In this document: positions 15,934 through 24,751 of the stretch, one piece after another
How positions within the stretch are numbered: position 1 is the first letter of the stretch
How the letters are laid out: each line of letters begins with the position of its first letter
From: an uncultured Bacteroides sp.
GTDB taxonomy: Bacteria > Bacteroidota > Bacteroidia > Bacteroidales > Bacteroidaceae
Length of the DNA: 33,917 bases
Reading direction: 5' to 3'
NCBI GenBank assembly: GCA_949288715.1
Contig: CASELH010000028.1
Span: 1 to 33,917, forward strand
The notes under the pieces: generated by a model
Seen by the model: only the letters and a program-made list of their open reading frames with translations
What the model was told of the DNA's origin: nothing
Databases searched by the model: none
Made by a program: the position numbers and the translations under genes

Positions 15934-17103
15934 TTAGCGTTCCATTGATTGTGCAAAGCGCTGGAAGCGTTCAAGCCCTTCGCGTAGCACGCTGCGGGGG
16001 CAGGCTATGTTCCAGCGGAGGAAGCCTTCACCTTCCGGGCCGTACATGGCGCCCGGGTTGAGGCAGAGCTTGGCTTCTTCCACCAAGCGGTCGTTCAGCT
16101 CTTGCGAGGGCATGCCCGTGGCGCGGCAATCCATCCACACCAGGTAGGTGCCTTCCAGCTTGACGAGGGGAAATTGCGGCAGGTGCTCCCGGCAGAACTC
16201 GGCCATGCAGGTGTAGTTGCCGTGCAGGTAGTGGAGCAGCTGGTCGAGCCACTCTTCGCCCTCGTTGTAGGCGGCTATGGTGGCCAGCACGCCGAAGGGG
16301 TTGACGTCGCACACCTCGTTGTCGTTGATGGCGCGGTTGATGCGGCGGTACAGGTCGGGGTCGGGCGTCACGATGTTGGCTATCTGCAGGCCGGCTATGT
16401 TGAAGGCTTTGCTGGGCGAGATGCAGGCAATGGCTCGGCTCGTCCACTCCTCATCGAGGCTGAGGAAGGGCGTATAAGTGTGGCCGGGCATGGTGAGCTC
16501 GCAATGTATCTCGTCGGACACTACTGTCACGTCGTGCCGGTGGCAGATGTCGCCCACGCGCTTCAGCTCTTCGGGTGTCCACACCCTTCCGGCGGGATTG
16601 TGCGGGTTGCACAGCAGCAGCACCCGCGTGCGAGGGTCGGAGGCTTTCTGCTCCAGGTCTTCATAGTCCATGCGGTACGTGTTGCCCTCCAGTACCAGCG
16701 GGTTGGAGATGCACATGCAGCCGCTGTTGCGTATGGACGAGTAGAAGCAGTTGTACACCGGGCCTTGTACCAGCACGCCGTCGCCCGGGCGCGTCAAGGC
16801 TTTAAGGATGGCGGAGATGGCGGGAACTACGCCCGAGGTATAAATCACTTCCTCCCGGCGGATGTTCCACCCGTGGCGGCGGCTGAACCAGTTGCTCACG
16901 GCCGTGTAGTATTCGTCGGGCACGCGTGTGTAGCCGAAGATGCCGTGGGCCACCCTGCGTTGCAGGGCGGCGACGATGGGTTGCGCGGTGCGGAAGTCCA
17001 TGTCGGCCACCCACATGGGCAGTACCTGGTCGTTGGGCATGCTGTCCCACTTCTCGCAATTAGTTCCCCGGCGGGGGATGATGGTGTCGAAATTGTATGT
17101 CAT
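15934..17103 (-). CDS. PLP-dependent C-S lyase / aminotransferase, MalY-PatB type
   Basis: The 389-residue fold-type I PLP enzyme probably cleaves cystathionine or related C-S compounds (beta-lyase) in the cytoplasm, as PatB and MalY do. Motifs are LPMWVADMDFRTAQPIV (28-44), YTSGVVPAISAIL (88-100), LLCNPHNPAGRVW (163-175), the PLP nitrogen-binding aspartate in VVSDEIH (D197), and the Schiff-base lysine K232 in ISPSKAFNIAGLQ. The start MTYNFDTIIPRRGTNCEKWD is the conserved family N-terminus, so 17103 is chosen over a 17-residue upstream extension that would include the promoter. The class is secure, but exact substrate preference cannot be read. Confidence 0.93.
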   Translation of the reverse strand: MTYNFDTIIPRRGTNCEKWDSMPNDQVLPMWVADMDFRTAQPIVAALQRRVAHGIFGYTRVPDEYYTAVSNWFSRRHGWNIRREEVIYTSGVVPAISAILKALTRPGDGVLVQGPVYNCFYSSIRNSGCMCISNPLVLEGNTYRMDYEDLEQKASDPRTRVLLLCNPHNPAGRVWTPEELKRVGDICHRHDVTVVSDEIHCELTMPGHTYTPFLSLDEEWTSRAIACISPSKAFNIAGLQIANIVTPDPDLYRRINRAINDNEVCDVNPFGVLATIAAYNEGEEWLDQLLHYLHGNYTCMAEFCREHLPQFPLVKLEGTYLVWMDCRATGMPSQELNDRLVEEAKLCLNPGAMYGPEGEGFLRWNIACPRSVLREGLERFQRFAQSMER

Positions 17104-17125
17104 AGTCAGAATCTTTATGTCCGCG

Positions 17126-17154
17126 CAAATATACGAGAATTTTGGCAAAAGCAA
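17126..17154 (-). promoter_or_regulatory. Promoter of the C-S lyase / DUF3256 unit
   Basis: On the minus strand TATATTTG (17126-17133) is an exact -7 element, with TTG (17152-17154) 18 bases upstream as -33. It sits 22 bases before ATG 17103. An AAAAGC/GCTTTT dyad (17147-17167) overlapping the -33 could act as a weak terminator for the rhamnosidase transcript. Confidence 0.6.
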
Positions 17155-17174
17155 GATGGTGGCTTTTATGGAAT

Positions 17175-19544
17175 TTAGTTCTCAGTTACCACTGTTTGTT
17201 TTCCTCCGTTCAAATTATAAGTTTTCCCTTTCCAGATAAAAGTGCCTGTAACGGAGTCCGGAAGGGTGATTTGTGCAGTCAGTATTCCCTTTTTATTGAG
17301 TGTATAGTTTACTTCTATAAGCGTTCCGCTGGGATGTGGCATGCAACCACCTATGTGGGTACGGTTTCCCAAATGAGGCTTAATGCGTATTTCTTTGAAA
17401 CCGGGAGCCGCACTGTTTATTCCCAGCAAAATGCGGAATAGTTCAATATTGGGGCTGGCTCCCCAAGCATGGCAGTCGGAACGGGTGGCGTTGACATCTG
17501 ATGTTTCTCCCCATGTGGTCAAACCCATATTAAGGTTCTCACGCCATTTGTCCAGCCATTCGGTGTAGTGGTCACCTAAGCCGGCTTTAGCCAAAGCTTG
17601 GTGCAGGTAGAAACTGAACGATATGGAAGCCGGAGCCAGTGACTGATCTGTCAGTATGTTTTGGGCTATGGCCTTGTTTTCTTCCGGCGTTGCAATTTCG
17701 GTTAAGATAGCCAGCGAATTGGTGTGTTGCGAGAACAGGTCATGGCTTTCGAGGTCGGCAAATAGATTCCGTTCCGGGCACCAGTATTTGCGGCGGATGG
17801 TTTGTTTGAGTAGTTCGGCACGTTTCAGATAGATATCGCTTAACTCTTGTAAACCGAATGTCGCTTCCATGTCGGCAGCTGTCTGGTAGGCAAGTAGCAA
17901 TTGCAGATCGCCGAGGGCATGGCTGGGAGTTTGTGCATTTTCGGGTGCAAAGTTCCAACGTGGTTGGTAGACCCAGTCGTAGAAGTTCCACCAAGGCAGA
18001 TTTACTACAGAGCCATCTTCTGCTTGGAAGCGATGGAAATAATCAAGTATTTGGCGGGTTCCACTTAACTTATTGGCAACAAACTCCATGTCGCTACCGT
18101 ACATCATGTAGTCGTGAAGGGAGCAGATGTACCATAACGAGAATGGCGGGATGTATTGTGGGGTAACTGACGGATACCGGCTTTGTGTCAGTCCTTCCGG
18201 GGTGCGTGAAAGGTCGGCTTGCGTTAAGAAATTCTTTACTAAACGGTCGTCACCACTATTGTAAAGGGTGACGAGTGCTTGTATGCGTGAGTCGCCCAAG
18301 TATTGCAGTTGTTCATAATAGGGACAATCCATATAAGTTTCGGTCGCGCAGAGCCGTGCTGTGCGCCAGCCTGTTTCCAAAATCTGTTGCAACTCTTTGT
18401 CGTCAGTGTAAAGTCTTGCCTTTTGTTGCAAAGGGAAGCCGGTAAAGGTGCCGTAAACATCGTTAAGGGTGAGCGGATCGTCACCGGTATTTATTGTTAG
18501 GACTAAATAACGGTATGTACGCCATGCCAAGGTAGTGAAAGTTTGTTGCTGCCCACCATTGGGGAAGATGGTATCAGTACGTCCGATGAACAATTTGCCT
18601 TCAATATCATTACGGTTCCCCTTGCTAAGCTTGTCCTGTTCATAAAATGCTTCCGTATATCCTACAGTGATGCGTGCTTGGTCTCCTCTACTATAGTTCA
18701 AGGTCAGATAGGCGTTGGTTAAATGCGCATTATCAAGGATGAGCGATGCTTGCGTGTGTGCCGGGATAGTCAAAGGCATTTTCCCTGTCAAGAACTCTTG
18801 GTTAGCTTTGATGCCTTTCGATAACCGTATGCTGTGCAGTCGTTCTTGTTTCAGTTCGAGTTCAGGTATAGGGGATGGTTGTAGCAACCAGCCTACAGGG
18901 GCAATGTAGTCCAATCGTTGGTCGTTGCGGGTTCCTCTGAACAAGGGTTTTGCCTTTGACCATACGGTAAGGTCGCATGCATTGCTGTTCCAATGGGCAA
19001 TGTGTTTATGCCCGTCGAAACGTTCGCCTGGTCCTGCTACATAGTAGCCAGGCATTTGCACGGCTACAGGAGAGTAAGCGGTGTCGCGGATACATTTCCA
19101 CGTGCTGTCGGTGTTGATGGCTGAGGTTTGTTCGTCGGAACCTTGCAGGTAGAAAGCGGTGATGAACGAGATGTTGGCTTCGGGGCGTTGTTTCCCGTCG
19201 TTCCATACCACAGCTGCTACTATATTATTTCCTGTTCGCAGATAAGGTGCCAAGTCTACTGTGGCATAGTTCCAATGCCTTAGGTCACTGCGGGCGGGGC
19301 CAATGGATACCAACTGCTTGTTGACATAAAGTTTGTAGCGGTTGTCTCCCGAAACGAACACTTGAAATCGTTCCGGCTGTTTGTCGAGCCGGAAATCCCG
19401 GCGGAAGTAATAGACTCCGTATTCTGTAGGATTCTCTCCGGGGACAGTAATCCATAGTGCGTCTCTGTCTTGGATTCCTTCGGGCGTGGCATATAAGCAG
19501 ATGTTTGCCAGCCAGCATGATAAAAGAAGTAGTAGGCGTTTCAT
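17175..19544 (-). CDS. Alpha-L-rhamnosidase, GH78 type
   Basis: The 789-residue exported glycoside hydrolase is predicted to release terminal alpha-L-rhamnose. It has a signal peptide (MKRLLLLLSCWLANICLYA), N-terminal beta domains (about 25-360, including RFQVFVSGDNRYKLYVN), an (alpha/alpha)6 catalytic domain (about 365-690) and a C-terminal beta domain. The catalytic acid region reads DCPYYEQLQYLGDSRIQAL, one residue shorter than the common DCPxRxExxxWxGD form. The region of the likely base reads TTWGETSDVNATRSDCHAWG. It is the last gene of the PUL, 117 bases below susD, with an 11-bp hairpin in the gap. Related unsaturated or other sugar activities cannot be excluded. Confidence 0.85.
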   Translation of the reverse strand: MKRLLLLLSCWLANICLYATPEGIQDRDALWITVPGENPTEYGVYYFRRDFRLDKQPERFQVFVSGDNRYKLYVNKQLVSIGPARSDLRHWNYATVDLAPYLRTGNNIVAAVVWNDGKQRPEANISFITAFYLQGSDEQTSAINTDSTWKCIRDTAYSPVAVQMPGYYVAGPGERFDGHKHIAHWNSNACDLTVWSKAKPLFRGTRNDQRLDYIAPVGWLLQPSPIPELELKQERLHSIRLSKGIKANQEFLTGKMPLTIPAHTQASLILDNAHLTNAYLTLNYSRGDQARITVGYTEAFYEQDKLSKGNRNDIEGKLFIGRTDTIFPNGGQQQTFTTLAWRTYRYLVLTINTGDDPLTLNDVYGTFTGFPLQQKARLYTDDKELQQILETGWRTARLCATETYMDCPYYEQLQYLGDSRIQALVTLYNSGDDRLVKNFLTQADLSRTPEGLTQSRYPSVTPQYIPPFSLWYICSLHDYMMYGSDMEFVANKLSGTRQILDYFHRFQAEDGSVVNLPWWNFYDWVYQPRWNFAPENAQTPSHALGDLQLLLAYQTAADMEATFGLQELSDIYLKRAELLKQTIRRKYWCPERNLFADLESHDLFSQHTNSLAILTEIATPEENKAIAQNILTDQSLAPASISFSFYLHQALAKAGLGDHYTEWLDKWRENLNMGLTTWGETSDVNATRSDCHAWGASPNIELFRILLGINSAAPGFKEIRIKPHLGNRTHIGGCMPHPSGTLIEVNYTLNKKGILTAQITLPDSVTGTFIWKGKTYNLNGGKQTVVTEN

Positions 19545-19605
19545 TTTGCATGTTGTTTTTTTCGTTAGAATTGTTCTTTCAATGTTCTTGACTGTGGAAT
19601 GCTGG

Positions 19606-19642
19606 CCGAGCCAAGGTTTCTTGCTGTGTAGCCTTGGCTCGG
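19606..19642 (-). promoter_or_regulatory. Intercistronic hairpin between susD and rhamnosidase genes
   Basis: CCGAGCCAAGG at 19606-19616 pairs perfectly with CCTTGGCTCGG at 19632-19642 around a 15-base loop. No T tract follows on the minus strand, so it is probably not a complete terminator. It would suit partial termination or 3'-end protection that keeps susCD transcripts more abundant than the enzyme transcript. Confidence 0.65.
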
Positions 19643-19661
19643 TTAACGGGATTTACGTAGG

Positions 19662-21353
19662 TTAGTATCCAGGATTTTGCTGTAGCAACGGATTAACGTT
19701 AAGCTCCTCTTGTGGATAAGGAAGGTATTCATCGCGTCCGGGAGTCCAACCTGCAGCCTCGTAATTATAATCATTGTCTGTCCATTCCAATGTACATTCA
19801 TATATTGCATTATAAATGCCTTCTACAGTAGAGTAGTCGTTATCGGGGTCTGGGGTGATGCGGAAAGTAGGATTCTGTTTCCCTTTGGTGGCTAATGCGG
19901 TAGGGGCATCTCCCCAGCGTTTTAGGTCGAGAAATCTGACTCCTTCCATGCACAGTTCCAGCTGACGCTCTTTTTTGATGTCGTCCATTGTTACGTTTAA
20001 CTTTGGTGTCAACCGGGCGCGGGTACGGACTTCATTCACGCATTGGTCAGCCAAAGTCTGGTCGGTACCGCTTTGCACGCAGGCTTCGGCCATCATCAGC
20101 AATACATCAGCGTAGCGCATGACGGGAAAGCTTTGTTGAGCTCCAGACCAGTTTTGAACATTCTCATCCTCTTGGGTGGGTAGCCATTTCATGCGGAAGA
20201 GGCCTTCATGGTAGTTGTGCGCATAGGCTGTCGGCCAATATACGTTCATGGCAATTACTTGTTCTACAGTTTTGATGGCGTTGTTCAAGCGGTAGCCATT
20301 TTCTCCTTCTTCTGCTACAAAGGCATTGTAAAGCGATTGGGTGGGGTGGAAGTAGGCATAACCTTGGGGACAAAAATTGTAATGTTCGTATGCTCCCGGA
20401 CCTGTGAACATGGCAGTAGCAAAAGGCCAGTTCACGAGAATCTGGTGCGCACCACCTTGGCCGGTATCGGCTCCCCAGATATTAGACCCTGTGCCAACTC
20501 CACCAAACAGATTGTTCGGGTCGTTGTGTCGCACGTTCTCAAAAATGTATTCTTTGCATCCATTGCCTGCCGTATGATATAGGATGGAAATGTCATCTAC
20601 CAAACCGTATTTTCGGGAGTCGATAACGGCTTTGAATTGTTCTTTGGCTTCGAGATACTTTCCTTGATAGAGGTACACCTTGCCTAATAATGTCTGCGCT
20701 GCTTCGCGAGTGACACGTGTTCCGGTATCTTTGTCGTCCATATTGATTTTGGAAACCAAGGCTCCGGAATTGATGGCTTCGGTCAAGTCTTGTTCAATAA
20801 AGTTGTACAAGGCTTCTTGCGTAGAGTTGGGTTGTTCATACTCATCAGCTGTAAGTACATGGTCTATCAAAGGTGGATTGCCCCATAGAGTGGTTAGTTC
20901 GAAATGGCAAATAGCGCGGAAGAACTTGGCTTCGGCGATGTTGCGTTTTTTGATATCCGATGATTCATCGAACTTCTCAATGACAAGGTTAGACAGATAG
21001 ATGGTGGTATAGAGTTCACGGTAGTATAACTTCACCCATTCATTGGTGGGGGTAGTCACGCTTTGCGAGAGTTCCTGTGGTCCGGGTTGGTCCCATCCGC
21101 CTCCTGCTATTAGATCGTCTGCAAGTGCATTTTTCAAGTAAAAGCCATTGCAATATCTCCAATCTATATCTCCGGAATACGCACTGCGGAAGATATTGTA
21201 AACAGCCGTGATAGCTTCATTACAGTCATCATCAGTTTTATAGAAGTTCTCTTCACTGACAACCCCTTCTTGTGGAATGTTCAGTAGGTCAACATTACAG
21301 CTGGTTGTCAATATGGCTACAGACAGCAGTCCGATATATAAGTTCTTTTTCAT
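19662..21353 (-). CDS. SusD/RagB-family glycan-binding lipoprotein
   Basis: The 563-residue surface lipoprotein captures the glycan and forms the lid over its SusC partner. The lipoprotein signal is MKKNLYIGLLSVAILTTSC, with C19 as the lipidated cysteine. The first helices carry the family start (LLNIPQEGVVSEENFYKTDDD, here in two blocks) and the C-terminal part has the signature KKERQLELCMEGVRFLDLKRWG. Length and layout are normal. It lies 19 bases after the SusC gene on the same strand. Ligand specificity cannot be read; the neighbouring rhamnosidase suggests rhamnose-containing glycans. Base composition is clearly more AT-rich than in the flanking housekeeping genes. Confidence 0.95.
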   Translation of the reverse strand: MKKNLYIGLLSVAILTTSCNVDLLNIPQEGVVSEENFYKTDDDCNEAITAVYNIFRSAYSGDIDWRYCNGFYLKNALADDLIAGGGWDQPGPQELSQSVTTPTNEWVKLYYRELYTTIYLSNLVIEKFDESSDIKKRNIAEAKFFRAICHFELTTLWGNPPLIDHVLTADEYEQPNSTQEALYNFIEQDLTEAINSGALVSKINMDDKDTGTRVTREAAQTLLGKVYLYQGKYLEAKEQFKAVIDSRKYGLVDDISILYHTAGNGCKEYIFENVRHNDPNNLFGGVGTGSNIWGADTGQGGAHQILVNWPFATAMFTGPGAYEHYNFCPQGYAYFHPTQSLYNAFVAEEGENGYRLNNAIKTVEQVIAMNVYWPTAYAHNYHEGLFRMKWLPTQEDENVQNWSGAQQSFPVMRYADVLLMMAEACVQSGTDQTLADQCVNEVRTRARLTPKLNVTMDDIKKERQLELCMEGVRFLDLKRWGDAPTALATKGKQNPTFRITPDPDNDYSTVEGIYNAIYECTLEWTDNDYNYEAAGWTPGRDEYLPYPQEELNVNPLLQQNPGY

Positions 21354-21372
21354 AAGTTTATTGCTATGGTCT

Positions 21373-24300
21373 TTAGAATGTTACAGAGAGGCCGAATACG
21401 ACCTTTTTTGTCGTTGGGTAGTTGCCGAAATCTACCCCCATGCCACTGGTGGCAGTAGCGGAAACTTCAGGATCGATACCCGGATAGTTTGTAAAGGTGA
21501 AGAAATCGTCCAATGACACATACAACCGGCATTTGTCAATCAGAGCTTTCCTGGTAAGATTTTGCGGGAGTGTATATCCCAATTGGATTTGTTTGATGCG
21601 GAAGTAGGAAGCATTAAAGGCGTAGGCGTTCGACAGGGCATATTTGTCAACTCCGCTTAGTGAAGGGGCTGCATACTTTCGGTTGGTAGAGCCGTCGGCA
21701 GTCCAACGTTGGTCGTACATTTCCTTCAAGGGATATGAAATAGAAAGATAATGGTATGCCATGAATACGTCATTGCCTACAGAACCGTTGCCAAATACTA
21801 GGAAGTCAAAGTCCTTGTAGTTCAGGCTGGCGGTTAAACCGAACGTGAAATCGGGCATGGGTTTCCCAATTTCCACACGGTCTTCATCATCTATAATGCC
21901 ATTCAGGTCTTGGTCTACATAAACAGGGGCGCCGTTATCATCCAAATGGTCGACTTCATAACCACGGAAGTACCAAACGGGATGTCCTACTTCGAAGGCT
22001 GTGATGCTACCGTAGCCGGCAATTCGGGTACTGCCTTCAATGCGTCCGTTGCTTACTTTGGGGTCTAAGTAGGTCACCCTGTTCTTTAATGTTGCGAGAT
22101 TGGCGTTGATGGAGTAGTTGAAGTCTTTGTTTACATTGTCTCTCCACCCCAATTCTATTTCGAAACCTTGGTTTTCAACACTACCAGCATTGAGTGGTGC
22201 AGATGAGTTGCCTACTTCAAAAGGGATGGTGATGTTCGATACAATTAAGTCTTTAGTCTTCTTTTTGTACCAGTCGAAACCAAACGATAAGCGGTCGTTG
22301 AAAGCACGCACATCAAAACCTAAGTCCAATTGCTCGGATGTTTCCCATTTCAGGTCGTTGTTTGCTACTTGGTTGGGTAAGGCCAAGGGCGAGTAAATTA
22401 ATTGGGAATTATAGTAAGAATAACCTATTGAATTTGTAGTCAAAGAGTTTGAATAAGAGTAATTGCCTAAGTTGCTGGTACTTCCGTTTTGCCCCCAGCT
22501 GGCGCGTAATTTGATGAATGAGATGGGAGTATGGTTGTTGTCTTGGAAAAATCTTTCGTTGCTGAGTACCCAGCCTGCGGATACTGATGGGAAATACCCC
22601 CAACAGTTGTTCATGGGCAGTATGGAGGAATCGGCAGCATCGGCACGCATAGAGAATTGTGCCATGTAACGGTTCTTATAGTCATAGCTTAAACGGCCGA
22701 AGTAGGAAAGTTTGCGTGAAGTGTTGTCGTAGCCGGCTACAGTTCTTGTTGCACTTCCTGCCGGATAAGATACATCTTGAAACAATGGGTCATCTTTGGC
22801 CACTTGATCTACTTCTGCTTGTACAAAGGTTGTTACTGTTTCGGCGTATGACATGCCAAGCATGGCTGATAAGTTATGGCTTTCTGCCAAGGTTGTGGAG
22901 TAATTGGCAAAGTTTTCCCATTGGTAGTAGGTGATCGACGTATTGGAGCGTTGAGCACCGTTTTGGTCAATATTGGAACTGGAAGATGAACCATAATACA
23001 GATTGTTGTATTCGTAGTAATTGTCATTAGCCTCGCGGTAACCCAAACGACTGGTGAAGGTGAAGCCTTTGAATGGGGTGAAGTTGGCATAGAGTGTCCT
23101 GCTTAGGTTATTGCCGAAATTTTTCTTGATATCCTTGCGTAGGGCCACTTGCGGATGCATGGATTCTCCGCTACCCAATGTCATATAGTAATCTCCGTTC
23201 ACATCGGTCAATAAGGTATATCCCTGGTCTAATAGGCCTTGCATTTGTGCTGGAAGCGCATCGGGGGCGTATGTGGATTTGTAATAGGGCTCCAACGTCA
23301 TGACGCGTGAAATCATACTGCCGTACGACGAATTTAAGCTGCCGTCCGAAATAGGGCGTGTGGTGTATTTGTTGTAATTGGCAGTGACACCTACTTTTAA
23401 CCACTTCTTTATGTTGTAGTCGGCATTCAGCATGATAGATATCCTTCGGTAAGTGTCATAATTGCCGCGCAAAATACCATTATTGTAGAGGTTGCTTAAA
23501 GAGAGGTAAAACGAACCTTTGTCGTTGGCACCTTGCAAATTAATGCTGTGTCGGGACATTGGCGAGTGTGTAAAGGCTACATTATACCAGTCGGTCGATG
23601 ATTGGCCATCCCAAATACCTCCGTCGATGAGGTTTTGTATGTCGGCATCGGTAAAAGTACTGTTCACTTCTTTCTGTTGGGCCAAAGCTTCTTGCGAAGT
23701 GAGCAACTTGGGGCGGTTAGCCAGGCTGTTGATGGTGTATTGGAAGTCGTAGGTAATGCTGCTACTGCCTTTGTTGCCTGTTTTAGTAGAAATCAAGACC
23801 ACGCCGTTGCCAGCTTGGGCACCGTAAATGGCTGCCGATGCAGCATCTTTCAGCACTTCCATGCTTTTAATATTATTGGGGTCGATGCTGCTCAAATCGG
23901 ACACAATCAGACCATCTACTACATACAAGGGGTCGGAAGTACCGTTGGATGAATAACCACGGATACGGATGCTGGGCGAAGAACCGGGCTGCGCACTCGT
24001 TGACACCAGTTGCACGCCGGCCGTCTTGCCTTGCAGGGCTTCTTCCGCGCGGGTGATGGTACGGTTTTCAATATCTGCCGTCTTTACGGAAGAGATGGCT
24101 CCAGTCAAGTCGCTTTTCTTCTGCACACCATAACCTACTACCACTACTTCGTCCAACGTTTGGTTGTCTTCATGCATTGTGATGTTCATGGTACCGGCTG
24201 TGGCTGTTTTTTCCTGCGTCAGGTAACCGATGTACGAAAAGACAAGTGTCGCATTTGGCGATACCGTAACCGTGTAATTGCCGTCAATGTCGGTAATGGT

Positions 24301-24450
24301 GCCGTTACTCGTTCCTTTTTCAAGGATGCTGACTCCAATCATAGGCATATTAAGATCGTCTACGATTTGGCCTTTCACTTCAATTTGCTGCGCCCATATA
24401 GGGAATACTAAAAGAGCGAGCGATAGAAATAAAACCAGTTTTCTTCTCAT
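21373..24450 (-). CDS. SusC/RagA-family TonB-linked outer-membrane transporter
   Basis: The 1025-residue TonB-dependent transporter imports oligosaccharides across the outer membrane together with SusD. It shows a signal peptide (MRRKLVLFLSLALLVFPIWA), a carboxypeptidase-regulatory-like domain (about 22-98, VKGQIVDDLNMPMIGVSI, GTITDIDGNY), a TonB-box region LDEVVVVGYGVQKKSDLTGA, a plug domain (about 115-230, RIRGYSSNGTSDPLYVVDG and MEVLKDAASAAIYGAQAGNG) and a long barrel ending in aromatic KKVVFGLSVTF. Length is typical. There is no adjacent sigma/anti-sigma pair and no signalling N-terminal extension. The divergent DUF6377 gene is the likely regulator. Confidence 0.96.
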   Translation of the reverse strand: MRRKLVLFLSLALLVFPIWAQQIEVKGQIVDDLNMPMIGVSILEKGTSNGTITDIDGNYTVTVSPNATLVFSYIGYLTQEKTATAGTMNITMHEDNQTLDEVVVVGYGVQKKSDLTGAISSVKTADIENRTITRAEEALQGKTAGVQLVSTSAQPGSSPSIRIRGYSSNGTSDPLYVVDGLIVSDLSSIDPNNIKSMEVLKDAASAAIYGAQAGNGVVLISTKTGNKGSSSITYDFQYTINSLANRPKLLTSQEALAQQKEVNSTFTDADIQNLIDGGIWDGQSSTDWYNVAFTHSPMSRHSINLQGANDKGSFYLSLSNLYNNGILRGNYDTYRRISIMLNADYNIKKWLKVGVTANYNKYTTRPISDGSLNSSYGSMISRVMTLEPYYKSTYAPDALPAQMQGLLDQGYTLLTDVNGDYYMTLGSGESMHPQVALRKDIKKNFGNNLSRTLYANFTPFKGFTFTSRLGYREANDNYYEYNNLYYGSSSSSNIDQNGAQRSNTSITYYQWENFANYSTTLAESHNLSAMLGMSYAETVTTFVQAEVDQVAKDDPLFQDVSYPAGSATRTVAGYDNTSRKLSYFGRLSYDYKNRYMAQFSMRADAADSSILPMNNCWGYFPSVSAGWVLSNERFFQDNNHTPISFIKLRASWGQNGSTSNLGNYSYSNSLTTNSIGYSYYNSQLIYSPLALPNQVANNDLKWETSEQLDLGFDVRAFNDRLSFGFDWYKKKTKDLIVSNITIPFEVGNSSAPLNAGSVENQGFEIELGWRDNVNKDFNYSINANLATLKNRVTYLDPKVSNGRIEGSTRIAGYGSITAFEVGHPVWYFRGYEVDHLDDNGAPVYVDQDLNGIIDDEDRVEIGKPMPDFTFGLTASLNYKDFDFLVFGNGSVGNDVFMAYHYLSISYPLKEMYDQRWTADGSTNRKYAAPSLSGVDKYALSNAYAFNASYFRIKQIQLGYTLPQNLTRKALIDKCRLYVSLDDFFTFTNYPGIDPEVSATATSGMGVDFGNYPTTKKVVFGLSVTF

Positions 24451-24751
24451 GTGATTTGTTTTTTAGTTGGTAATTTTATTGTTGATTAGGTGTTGTCTTT
24501 CATTTTTTCGATGTCCAAAATTATGGCTTATATAGAGACCCTTCATGTGGCGGGAATTGAATTGGGAACTCTCTGCTTTTTTAATATCTTGATTATTAAT
24601 AGTATGTGGATGGCGAAAGGAAACTTCTTGCTCAAAACAAGCATGTCCGTAGATGTCATATTCATTAAAAAAGTACCGTTGAATGATAAATGGTCAGCAG
24701 AAATTTTTTAATTTCGCCCAATCTTTTCTGGTACCTTAAATGTTTGTTAGC
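24451..24751. other. Divergent control region of the PUL
   Basis: This 301-base AT-rich stretch separates the SusC gene (-) from its putative regulator gene (+). It contains a minus-strand -7 at 24516-24523, and a TAATTTCG at 24709-24716 that is one mismatch from a plus-strand -7. I see no RNA gene or strong hairpin. The small plus-strand open frame at 24490-24711 has no ribosome-binding or family support. Confidence 0.6.
24516..24523 (-). promoter_or_regulatory. Candidate -7 element for the susCD-rhamnosidase operon
   Basis: The minus strand reads TAATTTTG, an exact match, 65 bases before ATG 24450. No TTTG-like -33 element is present at 19-21 bases upstream, which would fit an activator-dependent promoter. 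Confidence 0.5.

Noticed and set aside
24490-24711. Small plus-strand open frame in the PUL control region
   Set aside because: It has no ribosome site or recognisable domain, and overlaps the likely susC promoter.
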